A stretch of 64,000 bases of DNA from Thalassobius sp965218685. GTDB lineage: Bacteria > Pseudomonadota > Alphaproteobacteria > Rhodobacterales > Rhodobacteraceae. The stretch is from contig NZ_OZ244657.1 of the NCBI RefSeq assembly GCF_965218685.1, positions 1,426,001 to 1,490,000 of the forward strand. Reading direction: 5' to 3'. Numbering within the stretch: position 1 is the first letter of the stretch; each line of letters begins with the position of its first letter. Of this stretch, positions 63,232-64,000 are shown in pieces. The notes beneath the pieces are model-generated. The model saw only the letters and a program-made list of their open reading frames with translations, searched no databases and was not told the DNA's origin. The position numbers were made by a program, and so were the translations under genes.

Positions 63232-63848
63232 GGCAGGTGCGGCGTGATGGTGGACAGAACGCGCGCAGCGACGTTTTCGGGCGCATCATCCCCGTCGATC
63301 ACCACGAAACGGTCACTGAATTCATCGGCCAGCGATAGAAAGCCAGCGCGCATTTTCTGCTGCAGCGCCTCACCGAAGGATTCAAAGCGTTCCTCGGTGC
63401 CTTGGCGGGACAAGGCGCGCGACAAACCCACGGCGGGGTCCATGTCGATCAGAACGGTGATGTCTGGCTCTTGTCCGATCATCAGATCATGCAACGTGTC
63501 CACGGCCTGGCGCAGATCGCCCCTGCTGAGACCCTGGTACATACGTGTGCTGTCAGCAAAACGGTCGCAGATCACCACCTTGCCAGCTTCCAGCGCCGGG
63601 CGGATGGTACGCTCCAGATGATCGCGGCGAGCGGCGGTGAACAACAGAAGCTCGGTTTCGGCGGACCAGCGGTCGGGGTCGCCTTGCAGGACCAGCGCGC
63701 GGATTTCCTCGGCGCCGGGGCTGCCGCCGGGTTCACGGGTCAGCACCACGTCACTGCCCATCTCCTGCAGAGCCTGTGCCAAAAGACGGGCCTGCGTGGA
63801 TTTGCCGGACCCGTCGATGCCTTCGAAACTGATGAATAGTCCGGTCAA
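63228..63848 (-). CDS. tmk: Thymidylate kinase
   Basis: A 206-residue kinase that phosphorylates dTMP to dTDP. FEGIDGSGKSTQ is the P-loop, TREPGGSPGAEEIR the DRX-type substrate loop, and VICDRFADS the conserved DR(Y/F). The LID region is GTEERFES. The start appears to be TTG at 63848, overlapping the upstream stop (TTGA) after GAGGGC; this gives the usual MTGLFISFEG start. Confidence 0.93.
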   Translation of the reverse strand: MTGLFISFEGIDGSGKSTQARLLAQALQEMGSDVVLTREPGGSPGAEEIRALVLQGDPDRWSAETELLLFTAARRDHLERTIRPALEAGKVVICDRFADSTRMYQGLSRGDLRQAVDTLHDLMIGQEPDITVLIDMDPAVGLSRALSRQGTEERFESFGEALQQKMRAGFLSLADEFSDRFVVIDGDDAPENVAARVLSTITPHLP

Positions 63849-64000
63849 GTGGCGCCCTCGGGGCCGTCATTCAGGCGGCCAAGCAGGATTTGTGCCACCG
63901 TGGCCACGCGCGAGATGAAGCCGCCCTTGGGCACGTCCCGTTCAGCGACCAACGGCACCTGGACCGAGGCCATGCCAGCCGGTTTCAGCACCAGCGTCGC
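63845..64000 (-). CDS. D-alanyl-D-alanine carboxypeptidase, C-terminal fragment
   Basis: The last 51 codons of a gene running off the right edge. The visible tail (ATLVLKPAGMASVQVPLVAE, ERDVPKGGFISRV) resembles the C-terminal beta-rich domain and amphipathic anchor of DacC/PBP5-type enzymes, which trim peptidoglycan pentapeptides. The dacC-tmk-holB order is common in the group and supports the call. The active site lies outside the window. Confidence 0.75.
   Translation of the reverse strand, partial: ATLVLKPAGMASVQVPLVAERDVPKGGFISRVATVAQILLGRLNDGPEGAT

Overview
The window is a core chromosomal segment of a Rhodobacteraceae (Roseobacter-group) alphaproteobacterium. This rests on GC-rich coding sequence, the ethylmalonyl-CoA pathway genes ccr, ecm, mch and mcl2 next to TCA-cycle operons, an sdhCDAB operon broken by an extra gene, a luxR/luxI pair, and an NDUFS4-like complex I subunit. 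I see no phage, insertion sequence, CRISPR array or rRNA. There is one tRNA, tRNA-Arg(TCT).

Layout. Positions 1-5.5 kb: tail of an rlmJ-like methyltransferase, a zinc-ribbon protein divergent from ftsE-ftsX-plsC, a CBS-domain protein, a nitroreductase, two copies of an intergenic hairpin element and a small frameshifted gene. Positions 5.5-18 kb, mostly minus strand: lpdA, a glycosyltransferase, a small conserved protein, sucC-sucD-sucA-sucB, a PAP2 phosphatase fused to a lipid A oxidase-like barrel, and mdh. Positions 18-26.5 kb, plus strand: TauE, mcl2, nnrU, a DUF1737 protein, mch, sdhCDA, a sulfotransferase, sdhB and a tyrosine-rich small peptide. Positions 26.5-36 kb: DUF1989 protein, deoD, GNAT, ecm and ccr (divergent), a small conserved ORF, luxR, luxI, a RecD-like helicase and an SDR. 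Positions 36-46.5 kb, minus strand: TIGR02186/TauE pair, a BMP-type nucleoside ABC importer, rimI, tsaB, nfu, a Gly-repeat secreted protein and a universal stress protein. Positions 46.5-64 kb: uvrB, the NDUFS4-like gene, tRNA-Arg, tamB-tamA, an adaptor/permease/ATPase exporter, an AEC carrier, and the run dacC-tmk-holB-tatD-MBL hydrolase.

How the genes work together. The segment concentrates acetyl-CoA assimilation (ccr, ecm, mch, mcl2) with the lower TCA cycle (suc, sdh, mdh, lpdA). The intergenic DNA appears to wire these together. Paired GTGATCAC palindromes, exactly 21 bp apart centre to centre, lie before both sucC and sdhC. CTGC-N3/4-GC(A/G)G sites, like the published PhaR target, lie before ccr, ecm, mcl2, mdh, sucC and the small peptide gene. 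CtrA-type boxes precede the luxR block and luxI, and a RutR-like operator precedes the nucleoside transporter. No clearly new defence or mobile system is visible. The most unusual items are these shared promoter signals, the phosphatase/lipid A oxidase fusion, the sulfotransferase inside the sdh operon and the frameshifted small gene.
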